Shown here: positions 25,762 to 35,228 of the stretch, piece by piece
Layout: each line of letters begins with the position of its first letter
How positions within the stretch are numbered: the stretch's first letter is position 1
Assembly (NCBI GenBank): GCA_002869185.1
Contig: PKTN01000001.1
Location: forward strand, 496,001 to 560,000
Length of the DNA stretch: 64,000 nucleotides
Origin: Denitrovibrio sp.
GTDB taxonomy: Bacteria; Chrysiogenota; Deferribacteres; Deferribacterales; Geovibrionaceae
Direction of reading: 5' to 3'
Translations under genes and position numbers: made by a program
Notes under the pieces: generated by a model
The model's input: only the letters and a program-made list of their open reading frames with translations
What the model was told of the DNA's origin: nothing
Databases searched by the model: none

Positions 25762-28119
25762 ATGACCGACAGAATCAATAAACTTCGCAGAGAAAGCTTA
25801 GATGCTATACCTACCGTCTCATCAGAGAGGGGAACACTTCTCACGGAGTTTTATACCAGTGGTCAGGCCGACGGTTTCTCAACACCAGTTCAAAGAGCAA
25901 AAGCCTTCTATTACATCATGGATAACAAAGAACTCTCTTTTTGTGATGGCGAACTTATCGTCGGAGAAAGAGGTCCTAAGGCGAAAGCCACACCTACATA
26001 CCCAGAGGTATGTATTCACTCAAAAGAAGACTTTGACATGCTAGACAGCAGACCTAAATGCCCTTTCAAAGTCGACGACCTAAATAGAGAACTACACGAA
26101 CAAAAAGTTTTCCCATACTGGCATGGAAAATCTCACCGTGAAAAAGTTATGATGCACATGACACCAGAGTGGCAAGACTGCTATAAAGCTGGCGTCTTCA
26201 CAGAGTTTCAGGAACAAAGAGCACCGGGGCATACAGTCCTAGGTGGTAAGATATATAAAACTGGTCTCATCGGTCTTAAGGCTGAAATCAAAGAAGCTAT
26301 GGATACCCTAGACTTCTATAACGATAAAGATGCCTTCGATAAGAACGAAGAACTCAAAGGGATGGACATAGCCGCTGATGCTATCATCAACTTCGCGGAA
26401 CGCAATGCTCAAGCTCTTAAAGAGATGGCTGATAAAGAGACAGACACTAAGCGCAAACTTGAACTACAAGAGATGAGTGCAATATGCTCTCGAGTCCCTA
26501 AATATGCTCCAGAAAGCTTTTGGGAAGCTCTTCAAACTTACTGGTTCATCCACGTAGGTGTTATCACTGAGACTAACCCTTGGGACGCTTTCAACCCTGG
26601 TAGACTCGACCAACACCTATACCCATTTTACATGGCAGACATAAAGTCTGGGCACATTACAGAAGAGAGTGCAAAAGAGCTACTCAGTTCATTCTGGATA
26701 AAATTCAATAACCACCCTGCCCCTCCAAAGGTAGGCGTTACAGCTAAGGAATCAAACACTTATACCGACTTCGCACTCATCAACCTTGGTGGTGTTAAAG
26801 CTGACGGTACAGACGCAGTAAACGAGCTTTCATACGTACTTTTAGACGTTATAGAAGAGGTTCGCCTCCTTCAGCCTAGCTCAATGGTTCAGATATCCAA
26901 AAAGAACCCTGATAGATTCCTCAAGCGTGCTCTACACATACTCAAGACTGGCTTTGGTCAGCCTTCGATATTCAACACTGACACGATCATCCAACAACTG
27001 CTCCGTCAAGGCAAAGACATTATAGACGCTAGAAATGGCGGTGCATCAGGTTGTGTTGAGACTGGAGCATTCGGAACTGAGGCCTACATACTTTCAGGAT
27101 ATTTCAATCTTGCAAAGGTTCTTGAGCTGACACTTAATAGCGGTTACGACAAACGTACTGACAAACAAGTAGGTTTAAATATCCCATCAGATTTCAAAAG
27201 TTACGAAGAACTCTTGGCTGCCTACGAAAAACAGCTTAACTACTTCATAGACATAAAGGTTAAAGGTAACGTGGTTATCGAGAAGCTATACGCTGACTAT
27301 ATCCCTGTCCCTTTCCTATCCCTTTTGGTCGAAGACTGTATCAAAAACGGAAAGGACTATAATGCAGGTGGAGCAAGATACAATACGACTTACATTCAAG
27401 GCGTTGGGCTTGGGTCATTAACAGACTCACTCTCATCACTTAAATACAATGTTTTCGACAAGCAACTTATATCGCTAAACGATCTTAAAAAAGCTATTGA
27501 TGCTGATTTCGAAGGTTATGACGAGCTAAGAGTTATGCTTCTTGAGGACACCCCTAAATACGGCAACGACGACGATTATGCTGATGACCTAATGAGTGAC
27601 ATCTTTGAGATGTTCTACTCCGCAGTAAATGAAAGACCTACCTACAAAGGTGGTATGCACAGAATAAACCTTCTGCCGACCACATCACACGTTTACTTTG
27701 GTAGTGTTATTGGTGCTCTTCCTGATGGCAGAAAGGCTAAAGTGCCACTCTCAGAAGGTATATCACCTGTACAGGGAGCTGACAGAAAAGGACCTACTGC
27801 TGTTATAAAATCAGCGGCGAAGATAGACCACCTCAGAACTGGCGGAACACTACTTAATCAGAGGTTTTCCAAAGAGTTTATGTACACAGACGAAGGTATA
27901 GACAACGTTTGTAAGCTAGTGCGCTCATACTTCCGTATGGACGGGCATCACATACAGTTCAACGTTATGGATGAGAAAATTCTACGTGAAGCACAAAAGC
28001 AACCAGAAAACTACAGTGACCTTATCGTCCGTGTGGCTGGTTACTCTGACTATTTCGTTGATATAACAGACGAGCTACAAGAAGAGATTATTCGTCGTAC
28101 CGAGCACCAACAGTCTTAA
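25762..28119 (+). CDS. hypD: Glycyl radical enzyme, probable trans-4-hydroxy-L-proline dehydratase
   Basis: A 785-residue glycyl radical enzyme. The active-site thiyl Cys is Cys431 in GCVETG with Glu433, and the radical Gly is Gly760 in RVAGYS near the C-terminus. Segments I remember as diagnostic of hydroxyproline dehydratase are present: RAPGH (His157), NPWDAFNPGRLDQHL (Asp275), LQPSSMVQISKK (Ser374), GGARYNTTYIQGVGLG and PKYGNDDDYAD. The reaction would turn trans-4-hydroxyproline into P5C anaerobically. The assignment is from recalled similarity, but the setting (P5C dehydrogenase upstream, P5C reductase downstream) supports it strongly. Oxygen-sensitive by nature. Confidence 0.88.
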   Translation: MTDRINKLRRESLDAIPTVSSERGTLLTEFYTSGQADGFSTPVQRAKAFYYIMDNKELSFCDGELIVGERGPKAKATPTYPEVCIHSKEDFDMLDSRPKCPFKVDDLNRELHEQKVFPYWHGKSHREKVMMHMTPEWQDCYKAGVFTEFQEQRAPGHTVLGGKIYKTGLIGLKAEIKEAMDTLDFYNDKDAFDKNEELKGMDIAADAIINFAERNAQALKEMADKETDTKRKLELQEMSAICSRVPKYAPESFWEALQTYWFIHVGVITETNPWDAFNPGRLDQHLYPFYMADIKSGHITEESAKELLSSFWIKFNNHPAPPKVGVTAKESNTYTDFALINLGGVKADGTDAVNELSYVLLDVIEEVRLLQPSSMVQISKKNPDRFLKRALHILKTGFGQPSIFNTDTIIQQLLRQGKDIIDARNGGASGCVETGAFGTEAYILSGYFNLAKVLELTLNSGYDKRTDKQVGLNIPSDFKSYEELLAAYEKQLNYFIDIKVKGNVVIEKLYADYIPVPFLSLLVEDCIKNGKDYNAGGARYNTTYIQGVGLGSLTDSLSSLKYNVFDKQLISLNDLKKAIDADFEGYDELRVMLLEDTPKYGNDDDYADDLMSDIFEMFYSAVNERPTYKGGMHRINLLPTTSHVYFGSVIGALPDGRKAKVPLSEGISPVQGADRKGPTAVIKSAAKIDHLRTGGTLLNQRFSKEFMYTDEGIDNVCKLVRSYFRMDGHHIQFNVMDEKILREAQKQPENYSDLIVRVAGYSDYFVDITDELQEEIIRRTEHQQS

Positions 28120-28202
28120 CAGACTGAGGCTTATTGCAAGCTGATACGATATACTCTAACGTATATACGGTTTCCGCTAGATACCTACAGAGTTTTAATC
28201 AA

Positions 28203-28236
28203 AAAAAAGGCTACTCAAATGAGTAGCCTTTATTAT
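28203..28236. terminator. Bidirectional terminator between hypD and proC
   Basis: AAAGGCTACTC and GAGTAGCCTTT form a perfect 11-bp stem around AAAT, flanked by As on the left and Ts on the right, so it can serve both converging genes. Confidence 0.9.
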
Positions 28237-28323
28237 TTTAAGTGTAAATTAGCCGACCAACTGAAGGCGTAAAATAAGGATATTCATAATATATCCCAGC
28301 ATTGTGTTAAAATAGTGATGAAA

Positions 28324-29139
28324 TCACTTTACTTTGCCTAGTTTAGCCGCTTTCTTTGTAGCAGCCTCAACAGCATTCATAACAGTAGACTTGAATCCAC
28401 CTCTATCAAGCTCGTGGAGGGCACAAATAGTTGTTCCTGCTGGAGTGGTAACATTATCCTTCAACTGCATAGGGTGTATCCCAGTTTCAAGAACCATCTG
28501 TGCGGCTCCCATAACAGTCTGGGCAGCAAGCTTAGTAGCATTAACCCTTGTTAGCCCCATGTTTACCCCTGCATCAGCAAGAGCATCAATGAATGTATAA
28601 ACGTAAGCTGGACCACTACCAGAGAGTCCTGTAATAGCGTCCATTCTATCTTCGCCAACAACAACACATGAACCGATGGTATTCATCATAGTCTCAACAA
28701 GATCGATATCGTCCGATGTTGCATGTGCACCTTTGCATATACCAGAAGCACCGAGCCCCACAAGTGCTGGAGTATTAGGCATAACTCTAACAACACGAAC
28801 ACCATCATAGATGAGGCTTTCTATTGTCTCTGTAGTAACACCAGCGGCTATAGATACTATAAGCTTATCGCCAGTTATAAGGTCTTTAACATCTTTAAGG
28901 ATCTCAGGTATGATCTGAGGCTTGACAGCCAATATGATCACATCTGCAAACTCGACAACTTTTTTATTATCTTTGCTAATCCCTTCTACACCGTATTGAT
29001 TACGGAAGACATCAAGCCTGATTGTATTTAAATCACTAACAGCTATATCAAGTGGACCAGCAGCACTCAACATCCCTTTGCAAAGAGCTTCTGCCATGTT
29101 GCCAGCACCTATGAAACCTATTTTATATTGATCTATCAT
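28324..29139 (-). CDS. proC: Pyrroline-5-carboxylate reductase
   Basis: Reduces P5C to L-proline with NAD(P)H. The 271-residue protein is full length. The N-terminal Rossmann motif is KIGFIGAGNMAEALCKG, the middle has ILAVKPQ and VRVMPNTPALVGLGASGI, and the C-terminal signature is SGSGPAYVYTFIDALADAGVNMGL followed by DNVTTPAGTTICALHELDRGGFKS. It converges on hypD. Besides proline synthesis it could turn P5C made by the dehydratase into proline, so its location next to hypD is meaningful. Confidence 0.96.
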   Translation of the reverse strand: MIDQYKIGFIGAGNMAEALCKGMLSAAGPLDIAVSDLNTIRLDVFRNQYGVEGISKDNKKVVEFADVIILAVKPQIIPEILKDVKDLITGDKLIVSIAAGVTTETIESLIYDGVRVVRVMPNTPALVGLGASGICKGAHATSDDIDLVETMMNTIGSCVVVGEDRMDAITGLSGSGPAYVYTFIDALADAGVNMGLTRVNATKLAAQTVMGAAQMVLETGIHPMQLKDNVTTPAGTTICALHELDRGGFKSTVMNAVEAATKKAAKLGKVK

Positions 29140-29141
29140 TT

Positions 29142-30053
29142 CTAACTCCTATCTCTCAACCATTCAGCTATTTTAGTAAACATTTCGTCTCTGTAAATAT
29201 TTTTTTCAGAAACAAGAATATGATTTCGCATTCTCTTATCAGGAAACTCAACATACGTCTTATCATCAGAAGGTGCTTTAGCAAAAAACTCTGCTGTAGC
29301 ACGACCACTAACAACACCGTCATTTATAAATTGAAACCCCAAAAGAGGAACTTTAATTTTATCTATATTAGCAGACACATACCGAGTATATTTAAACAAC
29401 TGATATAACCCTACAACTGGCCATTTATCATAGTAAATATGCTTAAGGTCTTTTGTCCAATCACCAGCTTCAACCTTCGGCAACATCTTAATAAAGTGGT
29501 GAGCAAAAGGTGTAAAATTTGCCGTGAACGTGCGTATCTTTATGCATGGAGAAAGCAATATAGCGCCGTCTACATCATTAAGACCTGCGACGCTAAGAGC
29601 CACAAGTCCACCCATAGACTCGCCCATAACAAAAACTTTTTTGCAGTTTCGCTTCAGCATGAAATAGCCATATCTAGCTGACTCATACCAATCTTTATAG
29701 TTTGTGACATTTAAGTTTTCTGGCTTAGAGCCATGCCCAGCTACGCGTACCTGATAAGTAGAGAATCCCTGCTCAACTAGATAATCAGTAAGAGGCTGCA
29801 TTTCTAGCGGTGAGCCTGTGAAACCATGAATAATCAATATCCCAACATCATTACCTTTGGTGAAAGTAGGATAATTTGTAGCAAGCTTAACCTCTTCCGA
29901 CTCAGCTTTTTTGAAATCAAGATCAAGAAGCTCTATATCATCAACAGGTGTCAGGTCTACAAATGAGTCTAGGTCGTAATAAGGTCTTCCAGAAAACATA
30001 TATATCACCAATAAAATAAATGTAAGTATCAGTAAAAAGTAAAATTTACGCAT
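29142..30053 (-). CDS. Membrane-anchored alpha/beta hydrolase (carboxylesterase/lysophospholipase-like)
   Basis: A 303-residue alpha/beta-hydrolase. An N-terminal hydrophobic segment (FYFLLILTFILLVIYMFSG) probably anchors it to the inner membrane facing the periplasm. The oxyanion region is VGILIIHGFTGSPLEMQPL, the nucleophile elbow is GESMGG, and the catalytic Asp and His are near NDGVVS and MRNHILVSE. The motif set resembles Est30-type carboxylesterases and monoacylglycerol lipases. Two bases upstream of proC; substrate unknown. Confidence 0.83.
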   Translation of the reverse strand: MRKFYFLLILTFILLVIYMFSGRPYYDLDSFVDLTPVDDIELLDLDFKKAESEEVKLATNYPTFTKGNDVGILIIHGFTGSPLEMQPLTDYLVEQGFSTYQVRVAGHGSKPENLNVTNYKDWYESARYGYFMLKRNCKKVFVMGESMGGLVALSVAGLNDVDGAILLSPCIKIRTFTANFTPFAHHFIKMLPKVEAGDWTKDLKHIYYDKWPVVGLYQLFKYTRYVSANIDKIKVPLLGFQFINDGVVSGRATAEFFAKAPSDDKTYVEFPDKRMRNHILVSEKNIYRDEMFTKIAEWLRDRS

Positions 30054-30070
30054 GTGAGATTATAGCATAT

Positions 30071-31060
30071 TTACAAAATACGTCCGTTCATCCCTTCATA
30101 AAGCCTATCAAATAGTTCTTTTTTATTACCGTCGTACTTAGAAGTAAAATGGAAAAAACGTGCGAACTGCGAGTTACTCTCACGGAAGATGTACTTCGAA
30201 AGATCAAGAGTAAGGTGCTTTTTATGGTTAGCATGCATAACATCCTCTTTCATGAACATACCTTCTATAAGAAGGATTGTCGAATCCTTAGCAAACTCTA
30301 TCGCCTTAGTAACATTGTCGTAAGACGGAGCAGTATCTGTTATGTAGGTGACAGACTGAGGTTTAACATACTCTATGATCTTATCAGCCGCCTCCCCTAC
30401 TTTCATAGTTACAAGCCCATCTGAAGTTTCAGCTTTGATATCATCTTTAAGCTCACCAGACAAAACTTTGGCTTTAAGCTCTTTGAGCCATTTACCAGCT
30501 TTAAAACCATTTTCTTCCATTTTGTCTTTTAACACAGAGACCATATCGGGCTCTGTAACACGATATCCAACAGACGGCACCCGATGGTCGAAAAACTCGA
30601 AATCAAGCTTAAAACCATCAGTTAAGCCGAGCTCAGATGCCTTTATGGTTCCATCCACCCTCTCAAAACCATCCTCAGCGGCAAAATATGCGGTTTTATA
30701 CTCTTTGCGGTCTAAATTCAGCTCAATAACCTCATAGCTAACGGTATAACTCTTAATAAGGTTCCATGTATATGAGTCTATCTTACCCTGTACGTTTTTA
30801 ATAATCCCAGGTGGACCAAACACTCGAAATTTATTTCCAGACATGAGTGTGCCACGAAGTATACGATCAAAACCGTAAAAGTGGTCTATGTGTGTATGAC
30901 TGATCAGTATCTCTTTTATAGAAAGAACTTCGCTATTGGCTAGTGGTCCTATACGCCCACAGTCAAAAAGGAATGCTTCGTTCTTATATGTATTTCTCAG
31001 AAAGAATGCGGTGTCCTCAAATGGAGAATTCACCTGTTTTACATGAAAGTTATGCTTCAT
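30071..31060 (-). CDS. MBL-fold hydrolase, ribonuclease Z-like
   Basis: A 329-residue metallo-beta-lactamase-fold protein related to RNase Z. The metal motif ILISHTHIDHFYGFDRIL (HxHxDH), the later TYITDTAP and the late LTLDLSKYIF region are visible. A second histidine and the long insertion in the middle differ from tRNase Z proper (the exosite arm is not recognisable). Whether it processes tRNA 3' ends is uncertain. It overlaps the upstream kinase-like gene by 11 bases. Confidence 0.78.
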   Translation of the reverse strand: MKHNFHVKQVNSPFEDTAFFLRNTYKNEAFLFDCGRIGPLANSEVLSIKEILISHTHIDHFYGFDRILRGTLMSGNKFRVFGPPGIIKNVQGKIDSYTWNLIKSYTVSYEVIELNLDRKEYKTAYFAAEDGFERVDGTIKASELGLTDGFKLDFEFFDHRVPSVGYRVTEPDMVSVLKDKMEENGFKAGKWLKELKAKVLSGELKDDIKAETSDGLVTMKVGEAADKIIEYVKPQSVTYITDTAPSYDNVTKAIEFAKDSTILLIEGMFMKEDVMHANHKKHLTLDLSKYIFRESNSQFARFFHFTSKYDGNKKELFDRLYEGMNGRIL

Positions 31061-32594
31061 TAATTAAATATCCAATAATGGTCAAGGCGTTATCTTCCAC
31101 CTTACCTGTAGTTTCTATCTCAAAGTCAGCTCCTATATCTTCGGCTGACGCTTTTTGTTGGTCGTATATCTCTGCTCTACCATCAGATGCTGTAACTTTA
31201 TCTGCACGCTCTTCAAGTCTCTTTATTATGACATCGTCAGGTGCTGAGAAATGTATCTTAATATACTCACCAGAGTAGTTTTTATTAAGTGATTCAATAT
31301 ACTCATTCTTGCTAAAACTACCATCAATTAGTGTCATCCTGCCCAGCGTTCTGTTGTTTTCGGCAAGCTCACCAAGGTATTCGTATAGTTTTATAGAGTT
31401 CTCTTTAGAGTATAAATCAGCTCCAAAATCGACTTCAACGCTAGTGTCTGGGTCTATGCCATTCATAAGCTTGCGAACTACATCAGTATTCACATGCTCC
31501 ACAGGATATTTTTCGCTAAAGAGACGGGCATTCTTCGACTTACCACTCGCCATCAGACCGTAAAAGATCATAGCCTTAGTGTCAGACATCCCCAGAGAGT
31601 ATATTACAGCCATGTCTAAGTACTGCTTAGCTCTAGCCGTCTTATCTGCATATTGTGACCATTCTTCAGTCTTTTCGGCGAGTACAAAACAACTAACTTT
31701 CGCACGGACACAAGCTCTGTAAGTGCGATAAAAGTTGATTAGCTTCTTACTGTAGTCATCATCATAAATAGAGAGAAATCCACCAAGCAGACCGTCAGCA
31801 AAAGCTGTTTCGCCCTGTTGGTCAGCATCCATACATAGGAATGCTATCTCTGAGATAACATCATTAAAACGGAATCTTCTATTAAACTCTATACAGTCGA
31901 TAAGCCCAAAGGAGTCACCCTCTATATAGATATGCTCTAGCCTAAGATCACCATGACCATCTACAACAAATCCATCTTTAACTCTTTTTGCCAATAACTC
32001 CGCATTATCATCTAAAAACTTATTAGTTTGTACTTCTAAGAAATTAAGCACTTCCTCGTTAACGCAATCACCAACAAATGGACGCATCTGCTGAAAATTC
32101 TCTATTAAGTTTTGTCTTATAACTTCAGCACCGCCGTGCATATCAACAGCAAACGGGTCAGTCTTAACAGATTTGAAAAGGTTAGCTATCTTAACGCCTA
32201 TATCAAAGGCATCTTTGGTATCTACTTCGCCAGCTTTTAGCTTGTTCGATAAGAAAGCATCATCTGGAATCTTTTTCATTTTAAGGCAATAGTCTAGTGT
32301 AAGGAGTGAGCTATCAAATGGGACAAGCCCAAATGATTTTTCCATACTAGCAACTTTAAGCACATCGATATAAACGTCTTTAGAGAACCTCTCATTAAGA
32401 TCTTTCTCAACGATGCACATAGCCTTACGTTTCTTCTTAGAGGTGTAATCGAGGAATCCAAAATCTACACTCTTCTTCACTTTATATACATACTCATCTT
32501 TTATAAAAACATAAGAGATGTGTGTTTCAATTATTTCATCAGGTCTAAGGATATCTTTCATCACGGTGACGACTGGAGTCTCTGTCACTTCCAT
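31050..32594 (-). CDS. Two-domain phosphotransferase-like / P-loop kinase fusion
   Basis: A 514-residue protein of the 'aminoglycoside phosphotransferase-like plus AAA ATPase' family (COG2187 plus COG0645). Residues 1-330 are a protein-kinase-like fold with KVKKSVDFGFLDYTS near the start, FVVDGHGDLRLEHIYIE (catalytic loop HGDLR) and GLIDCIEFNRRFRF (metal-binding Asp). Residues 340-514 are a P-loop kinase with Walker A GLMASGKSKN. The family phosphorylates an unknown substrate; antibiotic resistance is not implied. Two bases downstream of nfo in the same operon. Confidence 0.85.
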   Translation of the reverse strand: MEVTETPVVTVMKDILRPDEIIETHISYVFIKDEYVYKVKKSVDFGFLDYTSKKKRKAMCIVEKDLNERFSKDVYIDVLKVASMEKSFGLVPFDSSLLTLDYCLKMKKIPDDAFLSNKLKAGEVDTKDAFDIGVKIANLFKSVKTDPFAVDMHGGAEVIRQNLIENFQQMRPFVGDCVNEEVLNFLEVQTNKFLDDNAELLAKRVKDGFVVDGHGDLRLEHIYIEGDSFGLIDCIEFNRRFRFNDVISEIAFLCMDADQQGETAFADGLLGGFLSIYDDDYSKKLINFYRTYRACVRAKVSCFVLAEKTEEWSQYADKTARAKQYLDMAVIYSLGMSDTKAMIFYGLMASGKSKNARLFSEKYPVEHVNTDVVRKLMNGIDPDTSVEVDFGADLYSKENSIKLYEYLGELAENNRTLGRMTLIDGSFSKNEYIESLNKNYSGEYIKIHFSAPDDVIIKRLEERADKVTASDGRAEIYDQQKASAEDIGADFEIETTGKVEDNALTIIGYLINEA

Positions 32595-32595
32595 T

Positions 32596-33417
32596 TCATA
32601 TCTCCCTATAGGATTTTAATAGCTCTACCTCCTGCTGATAGTTCTCATCAACAGGTGTTTCAAGTATGCCGAGGATATCACTAAATCGACTATCGTTCAC
32701 GACTTTTTTAAAGAATTCTTCGCCTATTTCGCCCTTACCTACTAGCTCGTGTCTATCTCTACGACTATCGAGAGGTTTTTTACTATCGTTTAGGTGAAAG
32801 ACCTTTATCTTGTCACCAAAAGCAGAAAACATCTCATCGAAAACCTTATCGTAATTATCACGTATGTCGTAACCAGCAGCAAATATATGACATGAGTCTA
32901 GGCATATACCTAGCTTATCACTAAAAGCTGATGCTTCTATGATATCGACCATGTTTTGTATAGAATAGCCTATATTTGTACCCTGCCCTGCAACCATCTC
33001 AAGGAGGGTCATAGTTTCAAAGCCTTTATCGTACGTTTGGTCTATCGTCTCTGCGATACGCTTTATCCCGACATCTTCGCCATGTTTTAGGTGAGAGCCT
33101 GGATGTATTACATAGTAAGGGATTTGAAGCCTGTCACAGCGTGTAAGCTCATCTTCGTAACATATAACAGATTTTGCATATGTATCTTCTTTGAATGATG
33201 CGAGGTTGATTAAATATGAAGAGTGAGCACAAACTTTTAACCCAGAGCGTTTCAACTCAGTTTTAAACTTTTCTACAGTCTCATCCAAGAGGGGTTTACC
33301 CTCCCAGCGGTTATTGTTCTTCACAAAAATTTGAAGGCACTCACAGTTATCTGCAAGTGCCCTCTTTATACTTAGATCAATAGATTTTGTAATTGACTGG
33401 TGCGCGCCTATAAGCAT
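32596..33417 (-). CDS. nfo: Deoxyribonuclease IV (AP endonuclease)
   Basis: Cuts DNA 5' of abasic sites in base-excision repair; a tri-zinc TIM-barrel enzyme. The 273 residues contain the Nfo motifs IGAHQSI, VCAHSSYLINLASF, YYVIHPGSHL, TLLEMVAGQGTNIG, LGICLDSCHIFAAGYD and FHLNDSKKPLDSRRDRHELVGKGEIG. These supply the conserved His, Glu and Asp zinc ligands. Six bases after the fbp stop. Confidence 0.96.
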   Translation of the reverse strand: MLIGAHQSITKSIDLSIKRALADNCECLQIFVKNNNRWEGKPLLDETVEKFKTELKRSGLKVCAHSSYLINLASFKEDTYAKSVICYEDELTRCDRLQIPYYVIHPGSHLKHGEDVGIKRIAETIDQTYDKGFETMTLLEMVAGQGTNIGYSIQNMVDIIEASAFSDKLGICLDSCHIFAAGYDIRDNYDKVFDEMFSAFGDKIKVFHLNDSKKPLDSRRDRHELVGKGEIGEEFFKKVVNDSRFSDILGILETPVDENYQQEVELLKSYREI

Positions 33418-33422
33418 TTAGA

Positions 33423-34421
33423 TTACAGCTCGCCCCTTTTAAATTTCATATAGAGGTCAACCTCATACTTAGAACCTATCGCAAGTGGCTCTCTCTGATG
33501 AAGTCCAGTAGGTACAACATCAAGAATATCCTCTTTACCGTTAACAGCTCTACCACCTGCCTGTTCAGCTATGAAAGCGAGTGGAGCACACTCGTAAAGG
33601 AGTCTCAATTTACCATCTGGATTATTCTTATCCTCTGGATAGATGAATATTCCACCCTTAAGGAGGTTTCTATGAAAATCAGCTACAAGTGAGCCGATGT
33701 ACCTTGAAGTGTATTTTGTATCTACATCATTTTTAATATAGCTGAGGTATTTCTTAGTAGCATCATCCCAAAGGTTATAGTTAGCTTCGTTCATGCTATA
33801 AATTTTACCTCTATCAGGCATCTGCATATTTGGGTGGCTGAGAATGTATTCACCAACACTAGGGTCGAGAGTAAATCCATGCACACCGTTACCAGCAGAG
33901 TAAACCATCATTGTGGACGAACCATAAAGGATATAGCCTGCTGCTACCATATCTCTACCCGGCTGGTAGAAATCTTCACAACAACCGTCACCCTCTTTAT
34001 CATCTTTACGTTTATAGATACCAAAGATTGTTCCGATACTGATGTTTACATCGATATTTGACGAGCCATCGAGTGGGTCAAAAGCAGCGAGATATTTACC
34101 CTTAGGGTATTTTGAAGGGATTAAGATAAGATCGTCATTCTCTTCGGATGCCATTGCGCATAGCTTTCCGAGGTGATCTAACGCTTGGATCATCTTTTTG
34201 TCAGCATAAACATCAAGCTTCTGCTGGTCTTCACCATGCACGTTTGTTGACTGAGCTCTACCGATTATATTTACGATACCAGCCTTGTTAACTTCACGGC
34301 TGATAATTTTGGATGCGAAACCGATTGATTCTATAAGAATTGTAAAACCACCAGTGGCTCCAGGGAATTCTCTCTGTTGTTCAAGCAGAAATCTATTTAG
34401 GTTAGTAACGCCTTGTTCCAT
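33423..34421 (-). CDS. fbp: Fructose-1,6-bisphosphatase, class 1
   Basis: Gluconeogenic enzyme hydrolysing fructose 1,6-bisphosphate to fructose 6-phosphate, Mg-dependent. It has the ASEENDDLI metal motif, the active-site signature AAFDPLDGSSNIDVNISIGTIFGIY and late NPDGKLRLLYECAPLAFIAEQAGG. GAGGGG four bases before the ATG at 34421 sets the start (332 residues) although the frame is open further up to 34505. First of the minus-strand run fbp-nfo-kinase-MBL. Confidence 0.95.
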   Translation of the reverse strand: MEQGVTNLNRFLLEQQREFPGATGGFTILIESIGFASKIISREVNKAGIVNIIGRAQSTNVHGEDQQKLDVYADKKMIQALDHLGKLCAMASEENDDLILIPSKYPKGKYLAAFDPLDGSSNIDVNISIGTIFGIYKRKDDKEGDGCCEDFYQPGRDMVAAGYILYGSSTMMVYSAGNGVHGFTLDPSVGEYILSHPNMQMPDRGKIYSMNEANYNLWDDATKKYLSYIKNDVDTKYTSRYIGSLVADFHRNLLKGGIFIYPEDKNNPDGKLRLLYECAPLAFIAEQAGGRAVNGKEDILDVVPTGLHQREPLAIGSKYEVDLYMKFKRGEL

Positions 34422-34526
34422 TTTACCCCTCGCTTTAAATATGTTTACGTGTGAAATATTTATTAAGTCTATGCAAAATAGGGATAAAAGTAAAGAAAAT
34501 AACAATTATTAGTTTTTCAAATAATG

Positions 34527-35228
34527 TTAAATGATTTCGAGAACAGTTTTCAGGCTTTTCAGCTTCTTTTCCATCACTACAGAACTATATCCAGCAAGAG
34601 CTTTGATTATCTGTATCTCTTGCTTTCTGGTCACAGCAATATTTCTATAAAGTGAACTATTCCCCATACATTTTATGATATACGCAGACTCTTTATCACA
34701 ATACCCTGTCTGGCTGAGTTGGTCTGAACAGGTAGAACAATATAAACCCTGATCCGTCACAGTGAATAGGTCGTCCTTACTTCCGCAGCTAACGCATGAG
34801 GTCAGGTCATACATCACACCAGCCTTTTTCAGAATAAAATACATTAAATAAGGTGTTAGACGACGAAAGTTCTCGTCATCATATTTAAGGATCAGCTCAA
34901 ATAAGGTAGGGTCTGAAAGCTCAGGCTCTATCAACCCATCTAATATTTCAAATACAAGGTGAAGACGAATGAGTATCTCGTGATTATTTAGATAGTGATA
35001 GAAATCAGTATAATTATTAAATGAGTAAAACTTAGAAAGGTCGGATGATTTCTTTGCGAAGTCTAAATTACCGTGAACAAAGCAGACTACCCCACCCTTT
35101 TTGGTAAATGCCTTCGGTATAAATAGCTTTATCCTACCAAATTCCTTAGAGAATGCTAGACCGATGGCAGAACTGTCTGCGTAACGGATTAGTTTATATA
35201 TGATAGCTTCGGATTTTTCTCTGCTCAT
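34527..35228 (-). CDS. recO: DNA repair protein RecO
   Basis: Works with RecF/RecR to load RecA on gapped DNA. The 233-residue length is normal. The N-terminal OB fold includes EAIIYKLIRYADSSAIGLAFSKEFGRIKLFIPKAF, and the C-terminal part has a Cys4 zinc motif (CVSCGSKDDLF...GLYCSTC). It overlaps the mgtE stop by four bases, a common genomic neighbourhood with era and ybeY. Confidence 0.92.
   Translation of the reverse strand: MSREKSEAIIYKLIRYADSSAIGLAFSKEFGRIKLFIPKAFTKKGGVVCFVHGNLDFAKKSSDLSKFYSFNNYTDFYHYLNNHEILIRLHLVFEILDGLIEPELSDPTLFELILKYDDENFRRLTPYLMYFILKKAGVMYDLTSCVSCGSKDDLFTVTDQGLYCSTCSDQLSQTGYCDKESAYIIKCMGNSSLYRNIAVTRKQEIQIIKALAGYSSVVMEKKLKSLKTVLEII

Noticed and set aside
25762-28119. 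Pyruvate formate-lyase or glycerol dehydratase
   Set aside because: Pyruvate formate-lyase has two adjacent active-site cysteines; here GCVETG with a single Cys is followed by Glu, as in dehydratases. Neighbouring P5C genes point to HypD rather than glycerol or choline enzymes.
30375-30737. 120-codon plus-strand frame
   Set aside because: Antiparallel shadow of the RNase Z-like gene; Ser-rich, no motifs.
31050-32594. Aminoglycoside resistance gene
   Set aside because: The family only shares the kinase fold; fusion with a P-loop kinase and housekeeping neighbours argue against resistance.
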